A DNA stretch of 10,949 nt from an uncultured Christensenella sp. (GTDB lineage Bacteria; Bacillota; Clostridia; Christensenellales; Borkfalkiaceae). The notes beneath the pieces were generated by a model, which was not told the origin of the DNA, did no database searches, and saw only the letters and a program-made list of their open reading frames with translations. Each line of letters starts with the position of its first letter. The stretch's first letter is position 1. Position numbers and translations under genes: made by a program. The stretch is from assembly GCA_910585235.1 (NCBI GenBank), contig CAJUCM010000011.1:42828-53776 (forward strand). The letters are read 5' to 3'. Below, piece by piece: positions 1 through 6,938 of the stretch.

Positions 1-1
1 C

Positions 2-832
2 ACCCTGATCGAAAACGGGCGTCCTACCCGTAAATGCATCATGGGATCGTTGATGACGAAACTTTCGGTGTTCAATGAAGTGGCGATGCGCCTCATTACG
101 AGCTGCAATTCGTTTGAAATATCCAAGATCGCCGACGGACCGATCGCAATCTTTATTGACTACCGCGACGAGCTCAGAGCGCACTATGAGGTGATCAGCT
201 TATTTGTTCAGGACGCGTATCAATTTCTGATTAGACAGGCGAACGATAAACCGAACGGCAAGCTGGACGCTCCCGTCTATTTTATCCTTGACGAGTTCGG
301 CAATTTTCCCGCTTTGAAAGACTTCGAGACGACGATTTCAGCGTGCGCGGGTCGCAATATTTTCTTTATTCTGATCATTCAGTCGTATGCTCAGCTTAAC
401 AGCGTTTACGGGGCGTCAGTTGCCGAGATCATACGGGACAATCTGAACGTTCACGTTTTTTTCGGGAGCAACAATCCGAGTACGCTGGAAGCGTTTTCAA
501 AAGAATGCGGACAGAGAACCCGCATTTCTCCGCTAAGCGCGTTGAACGGGAAGGGGGCAGACATCGACACCTATCATATTGAGACGATCCCGCTCGTACC
601 GAAAAGCATGCTGTTGCATTTTCATCCGGGCGAGTGCATTATCACCGAAGCGAACAGCGGTTATATAATGTTTTCCAAGTTGGAACGCTATTATCTGTGC
701 GACGAGTTTAAGGACTTAAAACTCGCATCGGAAAAGGATTATCGTTGCAACGTAAATCCTTTTGACAAGCGGTATACATATGTTTTGCCGAAGGACAGAA
801 AAAGAAGAAGTTTTTTTGATGGAGACGATTGA
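2..832 (+). CDS. Type IV coupling protein (TraG/VirD4 family), C-terminal part; 5' end lies before the window
   Basis: The frame is open from base 2 to a TGA at 830-832, giving 276 residues of a longer protein. VirD4/TraG coupling proteins are membrane-anchored hexameric ATPases that bring the relaxase-DNA complex to the type IV secretion channel. The visible part has the Walker B region FILDEFGNFP, then the family pattern ISACAGRNIFF followed by QSYAQLNSVYG. It continues with a segment (NLNVHVFFGSNN) typical of the TraM-recognition end of these ATPases. The Walker A motif and membrane helices would lie upstream, outside the window. An ATG at 41 is internal and not the start. The next gene begins at the stop codon, so the two are probably translated together. 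The family call is firm; the exact subfamily is not. Confidence 0.9.
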   Translation, partial: TLIENGRPTRKCIMGSLMTKLSVFNEVAMRLITSCNSFEISKIADGPIAIFIDYRDELRAHYEVISLFVQDAYQFLIRQANDKPNGKLDAPVYFILDEFGNFPALKDFETTISACAGRNIFFILIIQSYAQLNSVYGASVAEIIRDNLNVHVFFGSNNPSTLEAFSKECGQRTRISPLSALNGKGADIDTYHIETIPLVPKSMLLHFHPGECIITEANSGYIMFSKLERYYLCDEFKDLKLASEKDYRCNVNPFDKRYTYVLPKDRKRRSFFDGDD

Positions 833-833
833 A

Positions 834-1616
834 ATGAAAGAAAAAATTCTTGATTATATCAAACAAAATCACGGAGCGGAGATTCCCGCTTTACAAAAAA
901 AATTCGGAATCACTTACAGAGAGATGAGAAAGATTGTGGATGAACTGATTGCAAACGGCACGCTGGTTTATGAATCCGGCGTAAAATTCAATTACGTTGA
1001 TAAAGCAGGAGACAACTTGTCTGAAAAAATCGCTGACCTTGAACGCTGCAGAAAGGAGCTTCTTCAAAAAATGTATGAAATCGATGCGCAGAAGGAAACC
1101 GATGATAAAAAGTCGCCTCAGGAGAAATACAACGCGTATTTTGAAGCGCGTAGAAAAGAACTGATGAAAAGACTGCAAGCGGATTTGGACGATGAGGAGG
1201 ATGACGACGAAAGCGACGGGGATGAGGATTTCGCCGCATTTGAAAAATATATGCGCGCTCATTTGGGTGATGACGACGGAGATGGAAAGAAAAACAGAGA
1301 GAATGATCAATTTATTAATTTGTCCTTGAAAAATAATAACACGGTAGGTTCGGGGGAGGAAGAACCCGTTCATTCCTCATGGGAGAACGAAGAGGAATTC
1401 GATTTGACAGTAATGGATCATTTGGAACGTCTTATCAGGTCGGATCGGCTTATGGGGCGGCAACGCGCGTTAAAAATAGCCGAAGCGAATCTGGAAGCAG
1501 TCAAAGAGACGGGCGATACAAAAATCATTCGGGTCTACGAGCAAATCTGTTATGAGATCGGCAACACAAACGATTATTATTACAGGCAGTTAAAAAAGCA
1601 GATTTTCGGAGACTGA
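834..1616 (+). CDS. Unrecognised 260-aa protein: N-terminal winged helix, coiled coil, acidic tract
   Basis: I do not recognise this family. The ATG at 834 is chosen because GGAG at 821-824 sits 9 nt upstream and it starts one base after the coupling-protein stop. An in-frame ATG at 819 would add five residues and overlap that gene. Residues 1-55 look like a small winged helix (helices around IPALQKKFGIT and YREMRKIVDELIANGTL, then a short wing), comparable in layout to FtsK-gamma-like or MarR-like DNA-binding domains. Residues 62-116 are charged and helical, a probable coiled coil. Residues 117-150 are strongly acidic, dominated by Asp and Glu. Residues 190-258 form a second predicted helical domain. 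Coupling to the T4CP gene suggests a role in DNA transfer or its control, but this is only context. Confidence 0.75.
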   Translation: MKEKILDYIKQNHGAEIPALQKKFGITYREMRKIVDELIANGTLVYESGVKFNYVDKAGDNLSEKIADLERCRKELLQKMYEIDAQKETDDKKSPQEKYNAYFEARRKELMKRLQADLDDEEDDDESDGDEDFAAFEKYMRAHLGDDDGDGKKNRENDQFINLSLKNNNTVGSGEEEPVHSSWENEEEFDLTVMDHLERLIRSDRLMGRQRALKIAEANLEAVKETGDTKIIRVYEQICYEIGNTNDYYYRQLKKQIFGD

Positions 1617-1617
1617 C

Positions 1618-1947
1618 TTGCCGAAAAAAATATTCAATAAAACAGAAGGGAATATTGAAATGGTTCCGAATATAAAAACGCATTATAAAACATACATAAA
1701 AGATGGGGTGAAATACGACCGCGTAGAACGTTCTCTCAAATATCGTCTGATTCGCAGAAATCTCGAAAATGAAGTCGAAGCGGAATATCAAAGATATGTT
1801 GAGTATAAAAAAAGTTATGGTTGTCCTGAACCATGGATCGGACGTTGCCATATATATTGGTGGATAAAGAAAGACATTCTGAAAGAGAAGTATCATATCG
1901 ATTGGTGCAGTCCGGCAGAACTCAATCCTCGTGCAAGATTTGATTGA
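1618..1947 (+). CDS. Hypothetical 109-aa basic protein, TTG start
   Basis: No family recognised. The gene follows the previous stop by one base. TTG at 1618 has GGAG at 1608-1611, 6 nt upstream, a good ribosome site inside the preceding gene. An ATG at 1660 with AAGGG ending at 1650 is an alternative start that would shorten the product to 95 residues. The protein is rich in Lys, Arg and Tyr, with no membrane segment or signal. Its C-terminal half carries an aromatic cluster (CHIYWWIKKDIL) and two cysteines that could suggest a compact fold, but no metal motif is clear. It is the last gene of the apparent conjugation cluster; no convincing terminator follows it. It could be an accessory transfer gene or an orphan element gene. 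Confidence 0.6.
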   Translation: MPKKIFNKTEGNIEMVPNIKTHYKTYIKDGVKYDRVERSLKYRLIRRNLENEVEAEYQRYVEYKKSYGCPEPWIGRCHIYWWIKKDILKEKYHIDWCSPAELNPRARFD

Positions 1948-2002
1948 CCGCAACGCGGGAAATTAAAATTGTCGTATGTTATAACAAATTAAAACTGTAC
2001 AT

Positions 2003-2116
2003 TTGTTCAAAACATTCATGAAAAAATGCTGTTTTTAGTTGCAATTTCCGAAAATGCCTGCTATAATAGGACTTGCTTGTTCAAATATCGATTTCATTTT
2101 ATAAAATTAGAACAAA
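2003..2116. repeat. Repeated TTGTTC words around the cargo promoter (operator candidates)
   Basis: TTGTTCAAA occurs at 2003-2011, upstream of the -35 box, and again at 2077-2085, just after the predicted transcription start. An inverted copy, GAACAAA, lies at 2110-2116 in the leader. The first copy also forms a dyad with AACAAAT at 1983-1989 (7 bp arms, 11 nt apart). Their placement around the promoter of a gene whose product starts with a winged helix suggests autoregulation. The region is A+T rich, so chance matches are possible. Confidence 0.4.
2039..2067 (+). promoter_or_regulatory. Sigma-A-type promoter of the cargo operon
   Basis: TTGCAA at 2039-2044 and TATAAT at 2062-2067 are separated by 17 nt. 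A TG at 2059-2060 one base before the -10 box makes it an extended -10. The predicted start is near 2074, giving a leader of about 65 nt with GGAG at 2126-2129 before the ATG at 2139. It separates the cargo operon from the conjugation genes upstream. Confidence 0.75.
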
Positions 2117-2138
2117 CGTTGAGTCGGAGTAATAAAGA

Positions 2139-3032
2139 ATGGAAAAGACGCTTGCGAGAAAACAGTTTGACGTACTGTGTGCGTTTTTGGGCGGAAACAA
2201 TTATACCCAACGTGAGCTTTGCGAAAAAACGGAGCTTTCCTTGGGTACGGTCAACCGTATCGTAAAAGATCTGAATGATTTAGGTTATCTGGCGGACGGG
2301 GCGATCACGGAGGCGGGGATGTCTGCATTGGAGCCATACCGCGTCAGGCGTGCGGTATTTGTGGCGGCGGGGTTCGGAAGCAGACTCGTTCCCGTCACGT
2401 TAAATACGCCCAAGCCGTTGGTGCGAGTAAAGGGAACGCGCATTATCGATACGTTGATAAACGCGGTACTTGCGGCGGGAATCAAGGAAATATATATTGT
2501 GCGCGGATATCTCGCAGAGCAGTTCGATCAGCTACTGTATAAATATCCGATGCTTCATTTTATCGAAAACCCGTCTTATAACGAAGCCAATAATATTTCT
2601 TCCGTCATGTATGCACGGGAATTGCTTGCCGATTCTTACGTGCTTGAAGCGGATTTGTTGTTGTCTAATCCGCAATTAATCAAGCCTTATCAGTATTCTT
2701 CTAATTTTTTAGGGATACCCGTAAAGAAAACGGACGATTGGTGCTTTACCGTAAAGGGGAACGTGATTGCGGAACAGATTGTCGGAGGCGTGGAGTGCTA
2801 TCAGGAAGTCGGGATTTCTTATTGGAGCAGAGAGGACGGTACGCGGCTTGCGGAGGACGTTAAAACGGCTTATGAAATGCCGGGCGGCAAGGAGCTGTAT
2901 TGGGATCAGGTTCCCTTTGTCATATGCAAGGGAAAGTACAAGGTGGAAATTCGCCCCTGCAAAAGCGAAGACGTGACGGAAATCGATACCTTCCGCGAGT
3001 TGAAAAAAATTGACAGCAGTTACGACGTATAA
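2139..3032 (+). CDS. Winged-helix / LicC-like CTP:phosphocholine (or 2-aminoethylphosphonate) cytidylyltransferase fusion
   Basis: The 297-residue product has two parts. Residues 1-65 look like a MarR-type winged helix (NNYTQRELCEK, then TELSLGTVNRIVKDL, then a short wing). Residues 70-292 are a nucleotidyltransferase: AAGFGSRL at 76-83 is the nucleotide-binding loop, PKPL at 91-94 follows, EAD at 170-172 stands where LicC has a metal-binding DAD, and YWDQ at 254-257 matches the second conserved acidic site. From memory the resemblance to pneumococcal LicC runs to the C terminus; LicC itself has about 229 residues and no winged helix. LicC makes CDP-choline from CTP and phosphocholine; the related PntC activates 2-aminoethylphosphonate. 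First gene of the operon; it may both sense a metabolite and regulate the promoter. The Asp-to-Glu change at 170 is notable. Substrate unproven. Confidence 0.85.
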   Translation: MEKTLARKQFDVLCAFLGGNNYTQRELCEKTELSLGTVNRIVKDLNDLGYLADGAITEAGMSALEPYRVRRAVFVAAGFGSRLVPVTLNTPKPLVRVKGTRIIDTLINAVLAAGIKEIYIVRGYLAEQFDQLLYKYPMLHFIENPSYNEANNISSVMYARELLADSYVLEADLLLSNPQLIKPYQYSSNFLGIPVKKTDDWCFTVKGNVIAEQIVGGVECYQEVGISYWSREDGTRLAEDVKTAYEMPGGKELYWDQVPFVICKGKYKVEIRPCKSEDVTEIDTFRELKKIDSSYDV

Positions 3033-3089
3033 CGGGTACAAGAAAAATAAAATCGATTGAATAAAAAATCAAAAAGTGAGGATAAAAAA

Positions 3090-4076
3090 ATGAAAATGAA
3101 AAAAGTTGCAATCGCCGCTATGAGTGCGGTAATGGCGGTTTCCGCGCTGTCGCTTGCGGGCTGCGGAGGAGAAAAGATCGTCATTTGGACAAGCGGTGAG
3201 GATTATAAGAACAATTATTACCTGTCCGAGCTGAAAAAGCAGTTCCCCGATTATAACATTCAGCTGGAATATTTGAACAGCAGCACCATAGCGAACAATA
3301 TTATTGCCACGGGGGACGCCTGCGTTGCAGATATTATTTGTTCGGAAGAGTACGGTTATCTGAGTAAATGCGAGGAATATTTTGCAGAGCTTACCGAATT
3401 CGATTATTCCGTATTCTTGCCTGAAATCGTTCCCGAAAGTCATAAATATACGCCCGAATTGAAAAATGGCGGTTGCATTATTCTCAACAAAAAAGTTTTG
3501 GAAGAGAACGGCGCGGCGGTCCCTACGTCTTATTCCAATTTATTGAAAGCAGAATATAAAAATCTGATTTCCATGCCCAGCCCCGCTTCGAGCGGTACGG
3601 GCTACATGTTCTTGAAACAGCTGGTAAACGAATGGGGAGAGGACGAAGCGTTTTCCTATTTTGACGGATTAGCGCAAAACGTTTTGAGTTTTACTTCTTC
3701 GGGTTCCGGTCCCGTCAATGCGTTGATGCAGGGAGAGGTCGGAGTCGGTCTCGGCATGATCAGTCAGGCTGTGACCGAAATAAAAGCAGGGGCGGAATTG
3801 GAGATCGTATTCTTTGAGGAAGGCGCGCCTTACAGTATGTACGGCAACGCAGTGATGAAAAAGAGCGTGGACAAGTTGGACGGCGCGGTAATGGAAGTTT
3901 TTAATTATCTTTCCACCGTGCTTTGCAAAGAGAATAATCAGCGCTATTTCCCCGATCAGATCTTTCAGGACTTTGTGCCCGTTGTATCCGGTTTTCCCGC
4001 AAACGTAAAATACGGCAATATGAGCGGAGATACTCTTGCGGAAAAGGAGCGTTTGCTTAAAAAATGGGATTACTGA
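3090..4076 (+). CDS. ABC transporter solute-binding lipoprotein, 2-aminoethylphosphonate/iron type
   Basis: The product has 328 residues. ATG at 3090 is preferred over a TTG at 3057 because GAGG at 3078-3081 is well spaced and the protein then begins with a clean lipoprotein signal: basic MKMKK, a hydrophobic stretch, and a lipobox ending LAGC with Cys25 as the predicted lipidated residue. After maturation IVIWTSGED leads into the periplasmic-binding fold. PSPASSGTGY and the later SGSGPVNALMQGEVGVGLG are typical of the FutA/AEP-type family of binding proteins. It would capture the substrate outside the membrane and deliver it to the permease encoded downstream. The family includes ferric iron and 2-aminoethylphosphonate binders; the neighbouring cytidylyltransferase favours the organophosphorus option. 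Its 3' end overlaps the ATPase gene by 13 nt. Confidence 0.85.
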   Translation: MKMKKVAIAAMSAVMAVSALSLAGCGGEKIVIWTSGEDYKNNYYLSELKKQFPDYNIQLEYLNSSTIANNIIATGDACVADIICSEEYGYLSKCEEYFAELTEFDYSVFLPEIVPESHKYTPELKNGGCIILNKKVLEENGAAVPTSYSNLLKAEYKNLISMPSPASSGTGYMFLKQLVNEWGEDEAFSYFDGLAQNVLSFTSSGSGPVNALMQGEVGVGLGMISQAVTEIKAGAELEIVFFEEGAPYSMYGNAVMKKSVDKLDGAVMEVFNYLSTVLCKENNQRYFPDQIFQDFVPVVSGFPANVKYGNMSGDTLAEKERLLKKWDY

Positions 4077-4837
4077 GCGAGGATATTCTCACGATCCAAA
4101 ATATATCCAAGGGATATAAAGAGAACGACGTATTGAAAGGAGTTTCTTTCTCGGTGAAAGAGGGGGAATTCCTTTCTATTCTCGGATCTTCCGGTTGCGG
4201 AAAAACAACGTTGCTCCGTATTTTAATGGGACTGCTCAAACCGGACACGGGCGAAATTCTCAAACGCGGAGAAGATATTACGTATGCCCGCCCCGATAAG
4301 CGCGGCATGGGGATCGTTTTTCAGAATTACGCGCTGTTTGAGAATATGACGGTGTTGCAAAACGTAGAGTACGCGTTAAAAATACATAAGGATACAAAAG
4401 CGTCTGCCCGCCAGACCGCGCTCGAAATGATAGAAGCGGTGGGATTGAGCGAACATCTGAAAAAATATCCCCGTGCTCTTTCGGGCGGACAACAGCAGCG
4501 GGTCGCCATTGCCCGTACGCTTGTGCTGAAACCCGACGTCGTACTTCTCGATGAACCGATGTCCGCGCTTGACGTGGCAACGCGCATTTCGCTTCGGGCA
4601 GAACTCAAACGCCTGCAAAAGACGTTCGGCACGACGATGATCTATGTGACGCACGATCAGGAGGAAGCGTTCGCGCTCTCCGACCGAATCATGATTATGC
4701 AACAGGGAGAAATCGGTCAGTTGGATACTCCCGAAAATATTTTCAAAAATCCCGCAAACGATTATATACGGTCGTTCGTGTTGGACAATTTACGGGCAAA
4801 AGCGGATTCTCTTGCCAATTTTATTTCGGTGAAGTAA
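4064..4837 (+). CDS. ABC transporter ATPase, spermidine/iron/AEP importer type
   Basis: This 257-residue ATPase has the full set of ABC motifs: Walker A GSSGCGKTT at 41-49, Q-loop Gln87, signature LSGGQ at 139-143, Walker B ending in the catalytic Glu164 (LLDEP) and H-loop His197. It hydrolyses ATP at the inner face of the membrane to drive import. It is short: there is little after residue 235, so the C-terminal TOBE-like regulatory domain of PotA/FbpC-type ATPases is missing, as in many compact phosphonate or iron systems. The ATG at 4064 overlaps the binding-protein gene by 13 nt; AAGGAG lies 14 nt upstream, rather far, so translational coupling is likely. The permease gene follows after one base. 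Confidence 0.93.
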   Translation: MGLLSEDILTIQNISKGYKENDVLKGVSFSVKEGEFLSILGSSGCGKTTLLRILMGLLKPDTGEILKRGEDITYARPDKRGMGIVFQNYALFENMTVLQNVEYALKIHKDTKASARQTALEMIEAVGLSEHLKKYPRALSGGQQQRVAIARTLVLKPDVVLLDEPMSALDVATRISLRAELKRLQKTFGTTMIYVTHDQEEAFALSDRIMIMQQGEIGQLDTPENIFKNPANDYIRSFVLDNLRAKADSLANFISVK

Positions 4838-4838
4838 C

Positions 4839-6473
4839 ATGGAAGCAAAGGCTACAAAAAGAAAAAAACGGTTTTCCCGTACGGGGTTGAAGGGTTGGCA
4901 AAAATATATTCCGCATATCTGCTTTGCGCTCTTTTTTGTTGTGTGCGTCATTGCGCCCGTTATTTCCATGTTTTGCAATATCACTGCGGACGGTTTTCGG
5001 GAATTGGTGTCTTCGTCGCAATTCGGACCCGCAGTGGGGAATTCTTTGCTGACCGCACTCGTAGCCGCAATCTTTTCGGTGGTGCTTGCAAGCATGGCGG
5101 CGTACTGTCTGGAACGTACGAAAATCAAATGTAAATCACTGTTTTCTATCTTATTTGCGGTTCCCATGCTGATTCCGTCCATCTCTCATGCGTTCGGGCT
5201 TGTCGCGCTGTTCGGCAGAAACGGTATGGTGACGAATTGGTTTCATGCCACCAGTTACATTTACGGCTTTTGGGGTATCGTATTCGGTTCGTTGTTATAT
5301 TCGTTTCCGGTAGCCTTTTTAATGATTTCGTCCATCATGCGCTATGAGGACGGATTGCCCCATAAAGCGGCGGCGATTTTGGGGATCCCCGCATGGCGGC
5401 GCACGCTTAAAATTACGTTGCCCTATATGAAAAAAACGTTGCTATCCGCGTTTTTTGCCGTGTTCACCATGGTGATCACCGACTACGGCGTGCCGCTTGC
5501 GATCGGCGGGAAAATGAAGACGCTTTCCGTTCTGATGTATGAAAAAACGGTTGCGGGCATGAACTACAATCTGGGAAGCGTTGTCGGAATTTTTCTGCTC
5601 ATTCCCGCTGTTCTGGCGTTCGTTGTGGATCTGCTCAATCCCGAACACGGTCAGAATAATTTTGCGGTCGAAAAAATAGAACAGCAGGGCAAAATATGGG
5701 TAAAAGTTATTGCCTATTTGTTTTGTATCTTGCTGTCGCTGTTCGTGCTTGCCCCGATTATTGCGTTCTGCACGATGGTATTCGAGACGAAATATCCCGT
5801 CAATACCGCGTTTACATGGCAACATATCGTTAACACCTTTCAACGGGGGGCGGGGGAGTTTTTGGGGTATTCCGTCTTATACGCTTTTTTGGTGGCGTTG
5901 TTCGGAACGGTTATTTCGTTTTTATGCGCTTATACCACGGCGAGAATTAAGGGAAAACCGAGTAAAGTACTGCATCTTGTATCCATGTTGAGTATGGCGA
6001 TTCCGGGGATCGTACTCGGACTTTCATACGTAATATTTTTTCACGGTACGGCTTTTTACGGTACGATTCTGATAGTAGTGCTGGTTAACAGTGTTCACTT
6101 TTTTTCCTCGCCGTATCTCATGATGTATAATACGCTTTCCAAACTCAATCATAATTTGGAGGACGTGGGGGCGAGTCTCGGCATCGGAAGATTCCGTTTG
6201 ATATGGAATGTGATTTTGCCCGCCGTCTGGACGACTTTGCTCGAAATGGCGGTATATTTCTTTGTAAATTCGATGATGACGATTTCGGCGGTATCCTTTC
6301 TGTCGCCGCCGTCTCCCAAGCCGGTTTCCCTGATGATCAATCAGTTTGAAGCACAGCTTTTAATGGAGTGCGCGGCGCTTGTTTCGCTTATGATCCTGAT
6401 CGTTAACGTGATCATGAAAGTCGGCGCGCTTCTGATCAAAAAATATATCGGCAAAGTAAAAAAGAAAAAATAA
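4839..6473 (+). CDS. Fused two-domain ABC permease, putative 2-aminoethylphosphonate (PhnU2-like) or iron importer
   Basis: The 544-residue membrane protein has about 12 predicted helices in two homologous halves, each with a cytoplasmic EAA loop that docks the ATPase: KAAAILGIP...TLP at 177-195 and EDVGASLGIG...LP at 440-461. One chain therefore supplies both transmembrane halves, as in FbpB/ThiP and the putative AEP permeases (PhnU2, TIGR03262 type). The segment ITDYGVPLAIGG followed by a loop and LLIPAVLAFVVD at 253-264 is, from memory, characteristic of the latter. The Lys/Arg-rich N terminus and KKKK tail fit cytoplasmic ends. The start is one base after the ATPase stop with a weak GGTGAAG ribosome site, implying coupling. 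Last gene of the operon; a terminator follows. Transporter class is firm, substrate is not. Confidence 0.88.
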   Translation: MEAKATKRKKRFSRTGLKGWQKYIPHICFALFFVVCVIAPVISMFCNITADGFRELVSSSQFGPAVGNSLLTALVAAIFSVVLASMAAYCLERTKIKCKSLFSILFAVPMLIPSISHAFGLVALFGRNGMVTNWFHATSYIYGFWGIVFGSLLYSFPVAFLMISSIMRYEDGLPHKAAAILGIPAWRRTLKITLPYMKKTLLSAFFAVFTMVITDYGVPLAIGGKMKTLSVLMYEKTVAGMNYNLGSVVGIFLLIPAVLAFVVDLLNPEHGQNNFAVEKIEQQGKIWVKVIAYLFCILLSLFVLAPIIAFCTMVFETKYPVNTAFTWQHIVNTFQRGAGEFLGYSVLYAFLVALFGTVISFLCAYTTARIKGKPSKVLHLVSMLSMAIPGIVLGLSYVIFFHGTAFYGTILIVVLVNSVHFFSSPYLMMYNTLSKLNHNLEDVGASLGIGRFRLIWNVILPAVWTTLLEMAVYFFVNSMMTISAVSFLSPPSPKPVSLMINQFEAQLLMECAALVSLMILIVNVIMKVGALLIKKYIGKVKKKK

Positions 6474-6498
6474 ACGTCAATGATATGATTCGTTGAAT

Positions 6499-6525
6499 CG
6501 ACCGCTTTTAGCGGTCGGTTTTTTT
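6499..6525 (+). terminator. Rho-independent terminator of the cargo operon
   Basis: A perfect 7-bp stem, CGACCGC at 6499-6505 and GCGGTCG at 6511-6517, with a 5-nt loop TTTTA, is followed by GTTTTTTT. It lies 26 bases after the permease stop and ends the cargo operon before the recombinase module. Confidence 0.9.
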
Positions 6526-6639
6526 ATTACAAAAGGAGCGCAAATGTGAAGACTGTTTTGCAATCAGGTCAATAAGTGTAAAATAGGAGGAACAGGGGAA
6601 GAATCAAAGAAAGGAATAAGAGGGAGACGGAATAACGCA
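6526..6639 (+). other. Module boundary with orphan ribosome sites and a possible 9-codon leader
   Basis: AAAAGGAG at 6531-6538 precedes an ATG at 6544 that is immediately followed by TGA. An overlapping GTG at 6546 opens a nine-codon reading frame, MKTVLQSGQ, ending at 6575. A second strong site, AGGAGG at 6585-6590, has no ATG, GTG or TTG within the usual distance. A weak promoter (TTGCAA at 6558-6563, TAAAAT at 6579-6584, 15 nt apart) could serve the small gene at 6640. This may be a remnant of a lost gene or a short leader; nothing more can be supported. Confidence 0.3.
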
Positions 6640-6849
6640 GTGCAAAATAAAGAGCAACGACTGAGCAAATTTCTTTTGGAAAAGGAAACAAGGCGTCTAA
6701 CACAAAACGGGTTGCGTAAAATAAGCGACAATGCTTATATGCTGAACGTGGACGGAACAAAAGTAAAACTCGTCTTTGAGAATGCTACAAACGGCATACC
6801 GCTTGAAAAGGCATTGGCAAAAATTGTCATGGCGGAGAGGTGGAGGTAA
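6640..6849 (+). CDS. Small TnpW-like element protein (69 aa), GTG start
   Basis: The product is small and basic at its N terminus, with the pattern GLRKISDNAYMLNV, a short strand, then LEKALAKIVMAE. This order (Arg-Lys-Ile, Tyr, a strand, Phe, then a final amphipathic helix) loosely resembles TnpW-type proteins encoded beside TnpX recombinases in Tn4451-like elements. I place it there only tentatively. GTG at 6640 has GGGAG at 6622-6626, 13 nt upstream, a poor spacing, so the start is uncertain. It ends 89 bases before the recombinase start, and the recombinase promoter lies in that gap. Small proteins next to large serine recombinases are sometimes directionality factors; this is possible here but unproven. 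Confidence 0.5.
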   Translation: MQNKEQRLSKFLLEKETRRLTQNGLRKISDNAYMLNVDGTKVKLVFENATNGIPLEKALAKIVMAERWR

Positions 6850-6862
6850 ATGCCGAAAGCAC

Positions 6863-6891
6863 TTGTGATCATAGTCAAATTCTGTTATAAT
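6863..6891 (+). promoter_or_regulatory. Sigma-A-type promoter of the recombinase gene
   Basis: TTGTGA at 6863-6868 and a perfect TATAAT at 6886-6891 are separated by 17 nt. The predicted start is near 6898, giving a leader of about 41 nt that contains AAGGAG at 6926-6931, 7 nt before the ATG. No sporulation-type (sigma-E/G/K) promoter pattern was obvious here. Confidence 0.75.
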
Positions 6892-6938
6892 CAATTTGTG
6901 CAGACGTGCCGTAGTGCGCCCCGAAAAGGAGTATTGCT

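Noticed and set aside
891..1373. 160-codon frame on the minus strand
   Set aside because: Antisense to the winged-helix/acidic protein; its hydrophobic look comes from the complement of Asp/Glu/Lys codons.
1948..1958. Small hairpin CCGC-AAC-GCGG after the 109-aa gene
   Set aside because: Only a 4-bp stem with no T-run, too weak to call a terminator.
2026..2265. 79-codon reading frame overlapping the start of the cytidylyltransferase gene
   Set aside because: It overlaps the promoter and the 5' part of a well supported gene in another frame, has no ribosome site and resembles nothing known.
3057..3089. TTG at 3057 as the start of the solute-binding protein
   Set aside because: It has no ribosome site and would place 11 charged residues before a clean lipoprotein signal that begins at 3090.
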